NCBI GenBank assembly: GCA_003216975.1
Contig: QCHY01000005.1
Location: forward strand, 41,185 to 105,184
From: Prochlorococcus sp. AG-402-I20
GTDB lineage: Bacteria > Cyanobacteriota > Cyanobacteriia > PCC-6307 > Cyanobiaceae
Reading direction: 5' to 3'
DNA: 64,000 nt
Positions within the stretch are counted from its first letter, which is position 1. Each line of letters opens with the position of its first letter. The notes beneath the pieces were generated by a model. It saw only the letters and a program-made list of their open reading frames with translations, was not told where the DNA came from and did not search any database. Positions 63,264-64,000 of the stretch are shown piece by piece. The translations under genes and the position numbers were made by a program.

Positions 63264-64000
63264 ATGCATTCGGCTGCAGATTTTGCTTGGTTAATTCCAC
63301 TACTTCCTCTTTGTGGGGCAGTTTTGATTGGTTTGGGATTAATTAGTTTTAACGATCTTTTTAATCGTTCAAGGAAACCCGTTGCAATAACCCTTTTAAC
63401 TTCGGTGGGTGCTTCCGCATTTATTAGCTATGCAGTTTTGGCTGAGCAACTATCAGGTAAGCCACCAGTTGAGCACTTGTTTATATGGGCGAGTGCAGGT
63501 TCTTTTGAGTTGCCAATGGGCTATGTGATTGATCCTTTAGCGGCAGTCATGCTTGCTCTTGTTACGACAATTGCTTTCTTGGTAATGATTTATTCCCATG
63601 GTTACATGACACATGATCCTGGGTATGTTCGTTTTTTTACTTATTTAGCCTTATTTAGCAGTTCTATGCTTGGGCTAATAGTTAGTCCAAATTTGCTTGA
63701 GATATATGTTTTTTGGGAATTGGTTGGCATGTGTTCATATTTACTCGTTGGTTTTTGGTACGACAGAGATGGTGCCGCGCATGCCGCTCAAAAGGCTTTT
63801 ATCGTGAATAGAGTCGGAGACTTTGGCTTATTGCTTGGTATCTTGGGTCTTTTTTGGGCGACTGGAAGTTTCGATTTTCAAGGAATTGCTGACGGTTTAT
63901 CAGAGTCAGTCAGTTCTGGGACTGTTCCAATTTGGGCGGCTTTGACTCTTTGTATTCTTGTTTTCATGGGACCAATGGCAAAGTCTGCACAATTCCCTCT
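63264..64000 (+). CDS. ndhF: NDH-1 subunit NdhF (NDH-1 chain 5), 5' part
   Basis: Proton-pumping membrane subunit of NDH-1 in the thylakoid. Translated by hand from the ATG at 63264, it opens MHSAADFAWLIPLLPLCGAV, continues with VIDPLAAVMLALVTTIAFLV and LLEIYVFWELVGMCSYLLVG (the functional Glu helix), then AFIVNRVGDFGLLLGILGLF. The frame is open at base 64000 (about 245 codons seen of roughly 660). Multiple ndhF types exist in cyanobacteria; the respiratory type ndhF1 is usual next to ndhD1. It follows the NnrU-family gene by 25 bases. Confidence 0.93.
   Translation, partial: MHSAADFAWLIPLLPLCGAVLIGLGLISFNDLFNRSRKPVAITLLTSVGASAFISYAVLAEQLSGKPPVEHLFIWASAGSFELPMGYVIDPLAAVMLALVTTIAFLVMIYSHGYMTHDPGYVRFFTYLALFSSSMLGLIVSPNLLEIYVFWELVGMCSYLLVGFWYDRDGAAHAAQKAFIVNRVGDFGLLLGILGLFWATGSFDFQGIADGLSESVSSGTVPIWAALTLCILVFMGPMAKSAQFP

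Overview
The window looks like chromosome from a low-GC marine picocyanobacterium, almost certainly Prochlorococcus. The DNA is strongly AT-rich, intergenic gaps are tiny, and the gene set is cyanobacterial and photosynthetic: a 48-aa high-light-inducible protein, ycf3, ycf34, petL-like, ndhO, ndhM, ndhF, rpaA, rpaB, phytoene synthase, phytoene desaturase and zeta-carotene desaturase. The strain or clade cannot be fixed without a search. An LLI (NATL-like) assignment would be a guess. I see no rRNA, CRISPR array, insertion sequence, integrase or phage gene. It reads as core genome with a few small lineage-specific patches.

Layout. 0-9 kb: phosphopantetheinyl transferase (cut by the window start), peroxiredoxin Q, type III pantothenate kinase, CysH and a type II NADH dehydrogenase, then a transport run (DASS/RCK permease, KtrB, KtrA) ending in anhydro-MurNAc kinase. 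9-10.3 kb: a patch of small unknown genes with a ribbon-helix-helix regulator facing a 118-aa protein, a Nif11-like protein and a 54-aa membrane protein, with stacked palindromes in the shared promoter region. 10.3-25 kb: ABC-F ATPase, HtrA protease, hli, xseA-xseB, YihY, inositol-phosphatase-like enzyme, TolC-like protein, DUF512 radical SAM protein, DUF3120, nadB and a VKOR-thioredoxin fusion. 25-29 kb: petL-like gene, DUF4346, and a run made of a double-domain PTPS, a stand-alone RibD-C reductase, an acyltransferase-like gene and an 88-aa membrane protein that ends in a clear hairpin.

29-43 kb: shikimate kinase, CRR7, GST, DUF751-rbfA-nagZ-hemD, zds with an SRPBCC partner, an A-type Fe-S carrier, ndhO, a J-domain protein, cysK, a GT39-like glycosyltransferase, UPF0367 and a CbiO-like ATPase, then tRNA-Asn. 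43-55 kb: rpaA, a copper ATPase-tmk-holB operon, ycf3, radA, and the rpaB-plsX-fabH-fabD-plsC lipid operon. 55-64 kb: tsaB, ycf34, cca, an RRM protein, crtB-pds, ndhM-DUF3172, a LysR regulator, an NnrU/Z-ISO-family protein and the start of ndhF.

Themes: carotenoid synthesis from GGPP to lycopene precursors, NDH-1 and NDH-2 electron flow, the RpaA/RpaB response regulators, phospholipid and fatty-acid initiation, and peptidoglycan recycling (NagZ plus AnmK). The best candidates for something undescribed are the palindrome-controlled small-gene patch at 9.06-10.29 kb, the putative pterin operon at 25.7-28.9 kb, and the structured region with a small ORF between tRNA-Asn and rpaA.
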